Notes: generated from the letters alone by a model not told the origin. DNA of 64,000 nucleotides from an uncultured Peptoniphilus sp. (GCA_902488455.1 CABTWG010000002.1:9786-73785), one strand, 5' to 3'. Counted from the first letter of the stretch, positions 44,202-53,815 are shown. Numbers and translations are program-made.

Positions 44202-46028
44202 TTATTTATCTTCTTTTCTTAAATACTTATCCCCTAGAAAGCCTTTTTCTTTTACAACAAGCTCTGAGTCCACTAGCCTTTCCAATATTTCTTTTAAATC
44301 ATCTACAGACACATCAAATCCCTTTGAAGCTGATATATTCTTAGCAGTCATCATTAGATTAGTTTCCTCTATTGGAAGATAGTCCTCCACGATTTTAAAT
44401 TTATCTTCACGAATTTTATTTCTCATACTCTTTAGTTCGTCGAATGGGTTTTCTTTGTGTGGGCTTGTTGTATCTGCCTTTCTTATTCTTACATATTGGG
44501 TTCTTCCAAGTTCTGCCGAGGATACGAATACATCCCCTGTTGTGAGATATGGCAGTCTTTTAGATTCTTCTGGACTGATATCCGTTTCTGAACGAATGGT
44601 GTCAATGTCCTGTGCCCTTACGGTCCTAAATATAAATTTGGTGTTTAGTTGGGCTGTTATGGTTTCATCAAGAAGTGTCGGTCTTTGAGTAGCAAGCACT
44701 AGAAATACGCCGTACTTTCTTCCCTCTTGGGATATCTCTCTAAGAATGGACTTTGTTGGTGATGGAACTGCCTTCGGTGCGAAGTTATGAGCTTCGTCTG
44801 TAACTATTAAAAATGGCACAAAGTAGTCTGCGTCTCCACCAATGGATAGTGAGTCTTTGTAATCACGCCTTAGTCTATAGGTCTTGTTTAAAAGATAGGT
44901 ACTAAATGTGTTTATTAGTTTTGTTGAGCCTTGCACTACACAAAGCTTGCCGTCCATAAGAGCGTTTAGTAGTTCATCTATGTTTCTATTAAATATTCCT
45001 TGATTTATAAGTTGTTTTAATCTCCAATTTATTCCTCTTAGAGACATTATATTTACTTTTCTCTCGTACTTATCCAAGAGATCTTCCAAGTACACATAAT
45101 GGGTTAACTCTTCCCCACTTGCGCTTTGGATTTCCTTTTGAATATTATCTCGCCCTAAATCTATTGCTTCGATAAGACTGTCGATTAGAGCCTCTAGCCC
45201 CTCTACAGAGCCGCCTTTTTTATGAATTATATCAACGGTAGCTTCCATAGATTCTGTCAGTTCTGAAACGGATCTGAGCATCACCTTTAAGTCCATTCCA
45301 TTTATTTCACTGAACTGAACTCCAATATCTCTTCCCACCATGAACTTTTTAAATCTATCCTTGAAATCATAGTTTGAACTATCTCCAAACTCCATTTCGT
45401 AGTGAGGATCTAGCACTATTGTCGGGATTTTCTTCTTCATAAGTTCTTCCAAAAGCACCCTTAGTCCAAAACTTTTACCTGATCCTGAGCCACCAAATAT
45501 TCCTATATGAGGATATTCATGCATGGAATTTATATTTAATATAAATGGCACGTCACTTTGCGGTTCAGTCTTATCTTCTTCGAATATTTCCAAAACGCCC
45601 TTTAGATCGTCGTCCATCTCGTCATATAAGACTTCTGTGTTTTTTATAATTCCTATAGTTAGTCCCTTTTCTCTCGAGGTCTTTGCAATGATTGGCTTAA
45701 GCTCATCGAAAGATGGAATATTTACATCTGACCCTGTTAACACTGGATACTTAGCTTCCTTTAAAAGTCTTACCTTTGCAATGTATATCGTATCTTCTGA
45801 AAGATCGTATCCCAAACTCTTAAGGCTTATTAGTACTGAACTGTCCACGAAATCTCCGCCTATATCCAGCGGTATAAATCTATTGTAGGTTTGCGCCTCT
45901 ACCACTTCACCGAGAAGCCTGCCCTGTGCTTCGTCGTCAATGGCAAGGAACTCATTCATCCTGAAATTTCTCTCCTTGCTTCCTACATAAAATGTGTTAT
46001 TGGTGGTTATTCCAACTACTTTTATCAT
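44202..46028 (-). CDS. HerA-like hexameric DNA translocase
   Basis: ATPase of 608 aa in the HerA/FtsK clade. The N-terminal HAS-barrel-like domain covers about residues 1-120. Walker A is GGSGSGKSFGLRVLLEEL near residue 175, with DPHYEM just after; Walker B is IVTDEAHNFAP; a sensor-like LATQRPTLLDETITAQLNTKFIFRT follows. HerA pumps DNA in complex with the nuclease NurA, whose gene overlaps upstream by 4 bases. A C-terminal winged-helix-like tail ends the protein. In archaea the pair resects DNA ends with Mre11-Rad50; bacterial pairs are less studied, and some HerA homologues belong to defence systems. Confidence 0.9.
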   Translation of the reverse strand: MIKVVGITTNNTFYVGSKERNFRMNEFLAIDDEAQGRLLGEVVEAQTYNRFIPLDIGGDFVDSSVLISLKSLGYDLSEDTIYIAKVRLLKEAKYPVLTGSDVNIPSFDELKPIIAKTSREKGLTIGIIKNTEVLYDEMDDDLKGVLEIFEEDKTEPQSDVPFILNINSMHEYPHIGIFGGSGSGKSFGLRVLLEELMKKKIPTIVLDPHYEMEFGDSSNYDFKDRFKKFMVGRDIGVQFSEINGMDLKVMLRSVSELTESMEATVDIIHKKGGSVEGLEALIDSLIEAIDLGRDNIQKEIQSASGEELTHYVYLEDLLDKYERKVNIMSLRGINWRLKQLINQGIFNRNIDELLNALMDGKLCVVQGSTKLINTFSTYLLNKTYRLRRDYKDSLSIGGDADYFVPFLIVTDEAHNFAPKAVPSPTKSILREISQEGRKYGVFLVLATQRPTLLDETITAQLNTKFIFRTVRAQDIDTIRSETDISPEESKRLPYLTTGDVFVSSAELGRTQYVRIRKADTTSPHKENPFDELKSMRNKIREDKFKIVEDYLPIEETNLMMTAKNISASKGFDVSVDDLKEILERLVDSELVVKEKGFLGDKYLRKEDK

Positions 46029-46966
46029 TTCATACTCCTTTTATCTCTTTCGCTTACGAAGAATCTTTCATAGTATCCTCTGTCCAAATTGTCTTTTAAA
46101 AGAGATTCCATCATTATATTGGTTATCTTAACTTCGCTATCGACTATATCTAAAAAATAAGGCACTCCCCTGGAATTTTCCGGTGTCAGTGTGTAAACCA
46201 AGGACGCTATTTCGAATAATTCTGTCTTATTTCTATTGTAGACGTCTATTCCTATTACTCCTGGAAATGTTGAACTTCGTAAAAATGCAGTACTTAGGTC
46301 GTAGCTGAACTTTTTATTTACGCTATTGTCTATAAGCAGTGCCTCGCCCTTTTTTAATATTCCAAACATAAGCTCCCTGTCGTAGTAAAACTCATCCCAA
46401 TCAAAGGATTTTCTGATGTAGTCGGTCTTCACGTCCTTTACCACTCCAAATAAGACTATTCCCTTCTCATCTACTATTTCCAAAAGCTCTTCAAACTTAT
46501 CCCTTGCGTCTAAGTTGTAACGAATGAGCCCACCGTCCATCATTATATACTTTGGATTTAGTTTTTCTATTGACTCTATCGCACATCTTAGTTCAATCTC
46601 TGCAAGTCTTCTCTTCATATTTATTTCATCTTCCAATGTGTTTTGAAGAAGTGGTGTAAATATTTCGTTTATGACCACGGATTTCTTGTCAAATCTAAGT
46701 CCCAAAGCCCGATATAGTTCTATAAAATGAGGGAAGTTTCCTCCAGATTTGTTGTAAGATCCGTCTATTGCCACAAGATTTTTAAATTTTACAATTTTCT
46801 TTTCATCTAGTTTCGGAAGTTCTACTATTTCCCCAGTGAATTCTTTTAATTTTTCTCTAAACTCTTCCCTTTCTAGGGAAAATACTTTTCTATATCTCTC
46901 TTCTAAGATTGACCCTACGTTTAGAATCTCTCTTCGTAGAGATTCTAATTCCACGCCTTTATTCAT
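46025..46966 (-). CDS. NurA-domain nuclease, HerA partner
   Basis: NurA-type nuclease of 313 aa. Conserved metal-binding acidic positions appear in VAIDGSYN (D68) and YIMMDGGLI (D144), with further candidates near LLIDNSVNKKF and a late DIVDSEVKITNIMMESLL. A coiled-coil-like N-terminus (LREILNVGSILEERYRKV) precedes the RNase H-like core. It overlaps rsmI by 8 bases and herA by 4, so the pair is embedded in a housekeeping operon, not in an obvious defence island. Confidence 0.87.
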   Translation of the reverse strand: MNKGVELESLRREILNVGSILEERYRKVFSLEREEFREKLKEFTGEIVELPKLDEKKIVKFKNLVAIDGSYNKSGGNFPHFIELYRALGLRFDKKSVVINEIFTPLLQNTLEDEINMKRRLAEIELRCAIESIEKLNPKYIMMDGGLIRYNLDARDKFEELLEIVDEKGIVLFGVVKDVKTDYIRKSFDWDEFYYDRELMFGILKKGEALLIDNSVNKKFSYDLSTAFLRSSTFPGVIGIDVYNRNKTELFEIASLVYTLTPENSRGVPYFLDIVDSEVKITNIMMESLLKDNLDRGYYERFFVSERDKRSMK

Positions 46967-47759
46967 CTTCTAAACTCACCTTGTATACATCATTCTTCTT
47001 AAGACCAAACTCCTTTGCCACTTCCTTAATTGCCTGACTCATCTTCATACCATCTGCGACTCGTCTTTCAAGTTCGGCTCTTATATCTATTTCTAACTCT
47101 TCCTCTTCATATCCGTCCACGACGATTACAAACTCGCCTTTTAATGTGAGATCCTTCGCCAAGATTTCTTCGATACTTCCTCTAATATGCTCTTCAAACA
47201 TTTTGGTTATCTCTCTTGAAATGGAAATCTCCCTATTGCCGAAGACTTCTTTTAAATCCTCTAGTGTTTCCAAAATTCTGTGTGGAGCTTCATAAAAAAT
47301 GATTGGAAATTTTAATTCTTTTAAATCTTCCAATTCTTTTAATCTCTTTGACCTCTTCGAATCTAAAAATCCATAGAAAAAGAAATGCTCAGTTGAAAAT
47401 CCTGAATATAAAAGAGCAAGGATTGACGCTGTGCTTCCTGGCAGTACCTCAAATTCGATATCCCTATCTATAAGTTCTTTTATAAGTATAAATCCTGGGT
47501 CAGAGATACCTGGCATCCCTGCATCAGAGATGATGGCTATATCGTTCTTCTCTGAAAGTTCTATGAGCTCATCGACTTTCTGTCTTTCGTTGAATTTGTG
47601 GTAGGCGATGAGTCTTTTTTTGATGTCGAAATTATTTAGAAGTTTTATGGAATTTCTCGTGTCCTCGCAGCAGATTATATCCACAGACTTTAGAACATTT
47701 AACGTCCTTATGGTTATATCTTCTAAATTTCCGATAGGTGTCGGGCAAAAGTAAATCAT
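46959..47759 (-). CDS. rsmI: 16S rRNA 2'-O-ribose C1402 methyltransferase RsmI
   Basis: Tetrapyrrole-methylase-fold enzyme (266 aa) methylating C1402 of 16S rRNA. Start FCPTPIGNLEDITIRTLNVL, then CEDTRNSIKLL, ISDAGMPGISDPGF and LPGSTASILALLYSGF: all typical. Its ATG overlaps the end of the TrmN6-like gene by 4 bases, as for yabB-rsmI in Bacillus. Confidence 0.95.
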   Translation of the reverse strand: MIYFCPTPIGNLEDITIRTLNVLKSVDIICCEDTRNSIKLLNNFDIKKRLIAYHKFNERQKVDELIELSEKNDIAIISDAGMPGISDPGFILIKELIDRDIEFEVLPGSTASILALLYSGFSTEHFFFYGFLDSKRSKRLKELEDLKELKFPIIFYEAPHRILETLEDLKEVFGNREISISREITKMFEEHIRGSIEEILAKDLTLKGEFVIVVDGYEEEELEIDIRAELERRVADGMKMSQAIKEVAKEFGLKKNDVYKVSLEDE

Positions 47760-48445
47760 TTCATAACCTCGTTTCTGTAAACGGCATTAAACTCTTCTGT
47801 CATCTCTGTACCTTCGTACATGTAAAAATCTGGGAGAATCTCCAAATTATAATTTCCTCCAAGCCTTATGTCCAGAAGCATTATATTTGACTTGGAATGC
47901 ATATTTTTTTTAATAAATCTAATTCTCTTAATAAATAGGTTTAATTCCTTGAAATAGACGGAGATCTCTTGAAGCCTCATGGAAGGAAATACCATGTAGA
48001 GCCTGCCTCCGTACTTTAAATTTCGTGAAATAGCTTTTAAAAATGTAAATATATCTTCTGTGTGACGCTCCCTGCCATCCACCAATCCCATGGTAGGTTT
48101 GTCCTCAAAATATGGAGGGTTCGTGATTATGCAGTCGAAATAACCGTGGTAATCTCTTAAGTCTTCGACCTTTGAATTTATAACCTCTATATTTTTTAAA
48201 TCATTAAGCTCGATGGTTTTATTTAAATTGTCTGTATATACTTTATCTATGTCCACAGCTACGACTTCACTTGCCCTATTTAGGACCCTAAGCCCAAGTA
48301 TTCCGTTGCCACAACCGACGTCCATTACCTTTCCATTTATATTTGCAAAAGAGCTTAGAATTAGAGAGTCTGTAGTGTATTTAAATCTATTTTCAGTTTG
48401 ATATATTTCTATATTTGTACCAGGTACGTAATCTTTATTATCCAT
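47756..48445 (-). CDS. TrmN6/YabB-like tRNA or rRNA adenine methyltransferase
   Basis: SAM-dependent methyltransferase (229 aa). SAM-binding VMDVGCGNGILGLRVL near residue 40 and catalytic ITNPPYFED near residue 105; the family modifies A37 of tRNA1(Val) in E. coli. There is no Shine-Dalgarno before the ATG, and a TAAAAT box ends 6 bases upstream, so the mRNA may be leaderless. Confidence 0.9.
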   Translation of the reverse strand: MDNKDYVPGTNIEIYQTENRFKYTTDSLILSSFANINGKVMDVGCGNGILGLRVLNRASEVVAVDIDKVYTDNLNKTIELNDLKNIEVINSKVEDLRDYHGYFDCIITNPPYFEDKPTMGLVDGRERHTEDIFTFLKAISRNLKYGGRLYMVFPSMRLQEISVYFKELNLFIKRIRFIKKNMHSKSNIMLLDIRLGGNYNLEILPDFYMYEGTEMTEEFNAVYRNEVMK

Positions 48446-48623
48446 AATTATATTTTATCATAGAAAAATTTATTTTATTCGAAGCTTTGCTAGTTAAATT
48501 TTAGATAATCTCATTATCATTTAGAGTTTGATTATGATCACACTAATGCGAACTTTCCTCTACAAATGGCTATATTCCAATATCCTAGCGATTTACTGGG
48601 TTTATATTTTTTGAAAAAATCCA

Positions 48624-48652
48624 TTGTAAAAATCTTTTTATAGTGTTATACT
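48624..48652 (+). promoter_or_regulatory. Promoter of the ferredoxin gene
   Basis: TTGTAA, 17-base spacer, TATACT, followed about 30 bases on by GGAGG and the ATG. Confidence 0.78.
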
Positions 48653-48692
48653 TAAGACAGTAAAAGGTATAAAATTTTATGGAGGTGCTATA

Positions 48693-48863
48693 ATGGCTCA
48701 TATTATTACAGACGCATGCATCGCTTGTGGCGCATGTCAACCAGAATGCCCTGTTAACTGTATTTCAGAAGGCGCAATCTACGAAATTGATCAAGATCAA
48801 TGCATCGATTGTGGCGCTTGTTCAGCAGTTTGCCCTACAGGAGCAGCTCAACCAGAAGCTTAA
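48693..48863 (+). CDS. 2[4Fe-4S] ferredoxin, clostridial type
   Basis: Electron carrier of 56 aa, in its own transcription unit. Two classic motifs bind the clusters: C9-x2-C12-x2-C15-x3-C19-P and C37-x2-C40-x2-C43-x3-C47-P. The sequence closely matches clostridial ferredoxins (DACIACGACQPECPVN, DQCIDCGACSAVCPTGA). An extra Cys23 replaces the usual Ala after PVN. The gene has a perfect GGAGG 7 bases before ATG, a good promoter and a terminator. It would feed pyruvate:ferredoxin oxidoreductase or hydrogenase-type metabolism, none of which is in the window. Confidence 0.95.
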   Translation: MAHIITDACIACGACQPECPVNCISEGAIYEIDQDQCIDCGACSAVCPTGAAQPEA

Positions 48864-48876
48864 TATTTACTTAAAA

Positions 48877-48900
48877 ATGGGACTTAGGTCCTATTTTTTT
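48877..48900 (+). terminator. Terminator of the ferredoxin gene
   Basis: ATGGGAC-TTAG-GTCCTAT followed by seven T residues, 13 bases after the stop. Confidence 0.85.
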
Positions 48901-48905
48901 AGGTA

Positions 48906-48943
48906 AAAAATTATCTCTACCGAATATGGTAGAGATTTTTTAT
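48906..48943. terminator. Bidirectional terminator between ferredoxin and brnQ
   Basis: ATCTCTACC-GAATAT-GGTAGAGAT (48913-48936) with an A-run to the left and a T-run to the right, so it works on both strands. On the minus strand it ends the brnQ transcript. Confidence 0.8.
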
Positions 48944-48949
48944 ATTTTT

Positions 48950-50233
48950 TTATTTACTTTTACTTCCTATCTTAAAAATATGAAATACTGCTCCAAGTAT
49001 TATTACAGGAATTATCCATACGAAGCTTGTGAAACCATCTGGTAATACATTTGCAATTGGAGCTAGTAGATCTACTGGATATCCTATAAGTTCAGTTATT
49101 ACTTTTACTGAAGGAATAAATGATCCTAGTACAGATCCTAGCATAATAGGTCTTTTTATAAATTCGCCACCAAGTACATTAAGTACAATCAGTGTGATGG
49201 CTACTGGATATAGTGAAACTAGTACAGGCACTGAGAATACCACTATTTTGTCCACTCCGCTTATTGCAAAGAAAGTGGAAATTGCAGATGAAATAACGAC
49301 TATCGTCACATACAGATTTTTATTCTTAAATAGGCCGCTGAAGAAATCTCCTACCGTTGCTGTAAGGCCTATGGCTGTAGTTAGACAAGCTAGCGCCATT
49401 GCAAGTGATAGTATTATTCCTCCAAATGTGCCGAGGATTGTGTCAGTTGAATAGATCAAAAGTTCTACACGACCCATATCTTCAAAGCCTAAGCCTGATA
49501 GGGTGCTGCCCATGTATTCAAGTCCAAAGTAGATTATTGCAAGTCCTATTCCAGAAATAACCGCTGAATATTTTGTAAAACTAAGTATTTCCTTTTCTTC
49601 TTTTATTCCTAGGTACCTAAATCCATCTATTACTACCTTTGTAAACACCAATGCTGCAAGAGCGTCCATGGTTTGGTATCCTTCTTCAAAACTCTTTCCA
49701 AAGATTCCCACCACATTTTTATCAACTGGAATGCCCATAGGTGATGTCACTGCTCTAAATATTATTATTGCTAGTAATATCAAAAGAAATGGCGTCAAGA
49801 TTTTACCTATGTTGGAAACTACCTTTTGCGGTTTAATCGTAAATAACAATACCAGTGCAAAAAATATTATAGATGCAATAACAGGACTTAATCCTTTAAA
49901 AATTGTTCCTTGTATTACTTCATAGGTTGTTGCTGCGTTTCTTGGGATTGCAAGTCCTGGTCCAATAGCTAGAAGCACCATCGTTCCAAAGAATTTAGAG
50001 AACCCTTGACCTAAGTTCTCTCCCAAATTTTCAATACTGCCTCCGGCTTTTATCGTTGCTATGACTCCAAGCATAACAAGACCTACTGCTGTAGTTGAAA
50101 ATCCCAGTGCAGATACTAGGTACCCTGTACCCATATCCCTTCCAAGTACTGGAGGAAATAGTAAATTTCCTGCTCCGAAGAACATTGAAAATAGTGCAAA
50201 TCCTCCTATCCAAATCTTTTTCCTATCCTTCAT
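48950..50233 (-). CDS. brnQ: Branched-chain amino acid transporter BrnQ, copy 2
   Basis: Ion-coupled Leu/Ile/Val carrier (427 aa), about 12 membrane helices. Opens with GGFALFSMFFGAGNLLFPPVLG, a family hallmark, and holds YQTMDALAALVFTKVVIDGF and ALACLTTAIGLTATVGDFF. About half of its residues look identical to the adjacent upstream copy, so this is a tandem duplication. The start lies directly at the stop of copy 1. Confidence 0.94.
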   Translation of the reverse strand: MKDRKKIWIGGFALFSMFFGAGNLLFPPVLGRDMGTGYLVSALGFSTTAVGLVMLGVIATIKAGGSIENLGENLGQGFSKFFGTMVLLAIGPGLAIPRNAATTYEVIQGTIFKGLSPVIASIIFFALVLLFTIKPQKVVSNIGKILTPFLLILLAIIIFRAVTSPMGIPVDKNVVGIFGKSFEEGYQTMDALAALVFTKVVIDGFRYLGIKEEKEILSFTKYSAVISGIGLAIIYFGLEYMGSTLSGLGFEDMGRVELLIYSTDTILGTFGGIILSLAMALACLTTAIGLTATVGDFFSGLFKNKNLYVTIVVISSAISTFFAISGVDKIVVFSVPVLVSLYPVAITLIVLNVLGGEFIKRPIMLGSVLGSFIPSVKVITELIGYPVDLLAPIANVLPDGFTSFVWIIPVIILGAVFHIFKIGSKSK

Positions 50234-51520
50234 TTATTTTCCCTTCTCTCTATAAAAAATTTTAAAGATAAAACCTAAAATTAAAACTGGAATTATCCAA
50301 GAGAATACTTCTATTGATTCAGGTAAAATATTCTCTATTGGTGAAAGTAAATCTATATCTTTATTAAACATGTTTATTATGGAATTTACAGCTGGAATTA
50401 GAGATCCACTTATGGAACCAATGACTATTCCTCTCTGTCCAAGATGTTCGATAAATGTGTTTAAAAATATTATAACTATGGCTGTCGGATAGAGAGCCAC
50501 AAGTATAGGTGCAGAGATTGAAACTATGCTGTCCACTCCCCTTACAGAGGTTATAGCTGCAAATATTGAAGATACAACAATGATTACATAGTAGGATACT
50601 TTTCCCTTAAATAGATCACTGAAGTATTCTCCTACGTATGCGGTAAGTCCTATTGCAGTGGTTAGACATGCAAGTGCCATTGAAAGTGAAAGTGCAATAT
50701 TTCCAAATCTTCCTAGAAGTCTTCCCGTTAAATGGATAAGCATCTCTGTTCTTCCAAGTTCTGAAATACCTTCCCCACTTGCAGATGCTCCTATAAATAT
50801 AAGTCCAATATATATAATTGATAGACCTATTCCTGCTATTATTGCGGCTTTTATGGTCATGCCCAGAATTTCTTTTTTGTCGTTATATCCTTTGGTTACA
50901 AAATCCTCATAGATAATTCTTGCAAAGATAAGTGCCGCAAGAGCGTCCATGGTTTGGTATCCCTCTTCGAAACCTTTCCCAAATGCTCCTACTATTCCCT
51001 TTTCTACAGGAGTTCCAACAGGATGTATAAATCCCTTTACGATTATGATTCCAAGCACTATTAAAAGTGCAGGAGTCAAAAATTTACCCAAGTTGCTAAC
51101 TACTTTTGAAGGTTTGTATACGAACAAAAGCACAAGAATAAAAAATATTGTGCTTGCAAGAATCGGTGATAGGTTCGGCATAAGTCCTTTGGATATAACT
51201 TCGTAAGTCGTTGCCGCCGTTCTAGGTATTGCTAGTCCAGGTCCAATTGCAAGGACTATAATGGTTGAAAAAATTCTTCCAAAAGTTGGGCTTACGATGC
51301 TTGTAGCTTCAAGAATGCTGCCTCCAGCCTTCATAGATGCGATGGCACCCATCATCACAAGTCCTACCCCTGCGGTAATAAAACCGATCATCGCCGGGGA
51401 AAACGCCTTTCCCATTGCCTCCCCTAGGGCAGGTGCAAAAAGTAGGTTTCCAGCGCCGAAAAACATTGAAAATAATGCAAACCCACTTATAATTATATTT
51501 TTATTTCTACTATTATTCAT
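50234..51520 (-). CDS. brnQ: Branched-chain amino acid transporter BrnQ, copy 1
   Basis: 428-residue paralogue with the same signatures (SGFALFSMFFGAGNLLFAPALG, YQTMDALAALIFARIIYEDF, ALACLTTAIGLTAYVGEYF). It is the first gene of the pair, with GAGGAG upstream of the ATG and a promoter of its own. Two diverged transporters may differ in affinity or in which branched-chain residue they prefer, which would suit a peptide- and amino-acid-fermenting organism. Confidence 0.94.
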   Translation of the reverse strand: MNNSRNKNIIISGFALFSMFFGAGNLLFAPALGEAMGKAFSPAMIGFITAGVGLVMMGAIASMKAGGSILEATSIVSPTFGRIFSTIIVLAIGPGLAIPRTAATTYEVISKGLMPNLSPILASTIFFILVLLFVYKPSKVVSNLGKFLTPALLIVLGIIIVKGFIHPVGTPVEKGIVGAFGKGFEEGYQTMDALAALIFARIIYEDFVTKGYNDKKEILGMTIKAAIIAGIGLSIIYIGLIFIGASASGEGISELGRTEMLIHLTGRLLGRFGNIALSLSMALACLTTAIGLTAYVGEYFSDLFKGKVSYYVIIVVSSIFAAITSVRGVDSIVSISAPILVALYPTAIVIIFLNTFIEHLGQRGIVIGSISGSLIPAVNSIINMFNKDIDLLSPIENILPESIEVFSWIIPVLILGFIFKIFYREKGK

Positions 51521-51554
51521 ATTAACTCCTCAGTCTCTTCGATGTGTTTTACAT

Positions 51555-51583
51555 ATTTTACCATATAGAAGTATAGAATTGAA
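51555..51583 (-). promoter_or_regulatory. Candidate promoter of the brnQ pair
   Basis: Minus-strand TTCAAT, 17-base spacer, TAAAAT, about 30 bases before the first brnQ start. Confidence 0.55.
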
Positions 51584-51694
51584 CTGAATTATAAAAATTT
51601 GTGTAAATTTTATGAACTTCTAATTATTGATTTAAAAATATCGCCGATAAATCCATCTATTATATGGATAAATCGCCAAAAATACTAAATTATT

Positions 51695-51722
51695 TTGACT
51701 TATTTACCACATCTGATAAAAT
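51695..51722 (+). promoter_or_regulatory. Promoter of tex
   Basis: TTGACT, 16-base spacer, TAAAAT, then AGAGGTG and the ATG. The transcript leader would be short. Confidence 0.65.
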
Positions 51723-51739
51723 ATAAAAAGAGGTGAAAA

Positions 51740-53815
51740 ATGAGTATTATAACGAAATTATCAAACGAACTTAAAATAGATGAAAGTAGACTTATGCCTA
51801 CCATTGAACTACTCGATTCTGGCGACTCAGTACCATTTATATCCAGATATAGAAAAGAAGTTACCGGAGGTTTAACCGACGAAGAACTTAGAAACCTTCT
51901 AAAAAGACTTACATATCTTAGAAATTTAGAAGCTAGAAAAGAAGAGATCAAAGCCCTAATCGATGGCCAAGGCAAACTAACAGAAGAGCTAGTAGCAGAA
52001 ATAGATGCAGCAGACGTGCTTTCCACCCTAGAAGACATATATAGACCTTATAAACCAAAGAGAAACACCAGAGGCAGCATCGCAAGAGAAAGAGGCTACG
52101 AAGTCTTTGCAAACATGATTGCTGAAGAAGAAAGCCTAGAAAATATCCTAGAAGCAATAAAGAACTTCAAAACCGAGCATCTAGAAGACGAACTGGAAGT
52201 AGAAGAAATCCTCCAAGGTGCCAAGGACATCGAAGCAGAAAATATCTCCGACTCAAGCAAAATAAGAGAAATGATCAAAAAGATCGTCTGGAGATTCTCA
52301 AGCCTAAAGACCACGAAGAAAGAAGAAAATCACGTATATGAAATGTACTACGACTTCGAGGAAAAGATAAAGGATTTAAAATTCCACAACACACTAGCAA
52401 TCAATCGTGGCGAAAAAGAAGACGTGCTAAAAGTTGAAATAGTAAGCCCAATGGACATTATCATTTCAAATATAAAATCAACATATATAAAATCACACAC
52501 ACTTGAAGAGCTAAAGACAGAAATCATCGAAGACTCACTAAAGAGACTTATCATGCCATCCATAGAAAGAGAAATAAGAAGCGACCTCACCCAAGTAGCA
52601 GAAGCAGCCTCAATCGAACTCTTCGGCGAAAACCTACACAACCTACTCATGATAAGACCACTTAAAGATAAAAATGTGTTAGCACTGGATCCAGGAATCA
52701 GAACCGGAACCAAGGCATCAGCAATAGATAAACTAGGAAACTTCAAAGAACACGACGTTCTCTTCATAGCAGGAGGAAAAGGCGAAAAATCACAAGTAGA
52801 AAAGAAACTTATGGGTCTAATAGAAAGAAACGACATAGACGTAATCGCCATAGGAAATGGCACAGCCTCAAGAGAAGTAGAATCATTCGTAGCAGAATTT
52901 ATAAAAGAAAACAAACTAGACGTATCCTGGACAATAGTAAACGAAGCAGGAGCATCCATCTATTCCGCATCAGAAGAAGGCACCAAGGAATTCCCAGACT
53001 TGGATGTAACAGTAAGAGGAGCGATCTCCATCGGACGTAGGCTCCAAGACCCACTGGCAGAACTAGTTAAGATCGAGCCAAAACACATAGGAGTAGGACA
53101 ATATCAACACGACCTAAACGAAAAGAACCTGGATATGAAACTACACGATGTGGTGGAAGCCTGCGTAAACACAGTAGGAGTAAACTTAAACACAGCATCA
53201 GCACCACTTTTAAAATATGTCAGCGGAATCAATAACACAGTGGCAAATAACATCGTAAAGTACAGAAACGAAGTAGGAAGATTTAACAGTAGAGCCGATC
53301 TTAAAAATATAAAAGGACTAGGACCAAAGGCATTTGAACAATCAGCAGGATTTCTTAGAATCCTAGACGGAGAGGAAATGCTAGACTCCACAGCAGTCCA
53401 TCCAGAATCCTATGAAATCGCCAAAAAACTAAAAGGTGACGAAGAAGCCACAGAAAAACTAGCAGAAGAACTAGGAGTAGGACTATTCACACTTCGTGAC
53501 ATCCTAGAAGAACTCAAAAAACCAGGCAGAGACCCAAGAGAAGACTTGGATGAAGTATTTTTAAAATCAGACATACTAACAATAGATGACTTAAAAATCG
53601 GAGACGTCCTAAAAGGCACAGTGAGAAACGTAGTGGACTTCGGTTGCTTCGTGGACATAGGACTTCACTCAGAAGGACTGATCCACATCTCCAACCTCTC
53701 AAAAGGATTCGTAAAGCATCCAAAAGACATCGTAAGCGTAGGAGATATAGTAAACGTAGAAGTAATCTCAATCGATTTAAAAAGAGAAAGAGTCGGACTA
53801 AAAAAACTTAAATAA
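51740..53815 (+). CDS. tex: RNA-binding transcription accessory protein Tex
   Basis: Tex/YhgF family protein (691 aa) of the Spt6-like group. N-terminal helical domain with LDSGDSVPFISRYRKEVTGGLTDEELR; central YqgF-like RNase H fold (VLALDPGIRTGTKAS); helix-hairpin-helix motifs (NEVGRFNSRADLKNIKGLGPKAFEQ); C-terminal S1 domain from about residue 615 (IGDVLKGTVRNVVDFGCFVDIG). Full length. Its plus strand is noticeably purine-rich with many A-ending and C-ending codons. Exact cellular role is not settled. Confidence 0.95.
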   Translation: MSIITKLSNELKIDESRLMPTIELLDSGDSVPFISRYRKEVTGGLTDEELRNLLKRLTYLRNLEARKEEIKALIDGQGKLTEELVAEIDAADVLSTLEDIYRPYKPKRNTRGSIARERGYEVFANMIAEEESLENILEAIKNFKTEHLEDELEVEEILQGAKDIEAENISDSSKIREMIKKIVWRFSSLKTTKKEENHVYEMYYDFEEKIKDLKFHNTLAINRGEKEDVLKVEIVSPMDIIISNIKSTYIKSHTLEELKTEIIEDSLKRLIMPSIEREIRSDLTQVAEAASIELFGENLHNLLMIRPLKDKNVLALDPGIRTGTKASAIDKLGNFKEHDVLFIAGGKGEKSQVEKKLMGLIERNDIDVIAIGNGTASREVESFVAEFIKENKLDVSWTIVNEAGASIYSASEEGTKEFPDLDVTVRGAISIGRRLQDPLAELVKIEPKHIGVGQYQHDLNEKNLDMKLHDVVEACVNTVGVNLNTASAPLLKYVSGINNTVANNIVKYRNEVGRFNSRADLKNIKGLGPKAFEQSAGFLRILDGEEMLDSTAVHPESYEIAKKLKGDEEATEKLAEELGVGLFTLRDILEELKKPGRDPREDLDEVFLKSDILTIDDLKIGDVLKGTVRNVVDFGCFVDIGLHSEGLIHISNLSKGFVKHPKDIVSVGDIVNVEVISIDLKRERVGLKKLK

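Noticed and set aside
44202..46966. HerA-type defence system such as HerA-Sir2 or HerA-DUF4297
   Set aside because: The partner is a NurA-type nuclease, and the flanking genes are rRNA and tRNA methyltransferases, not defence genes.
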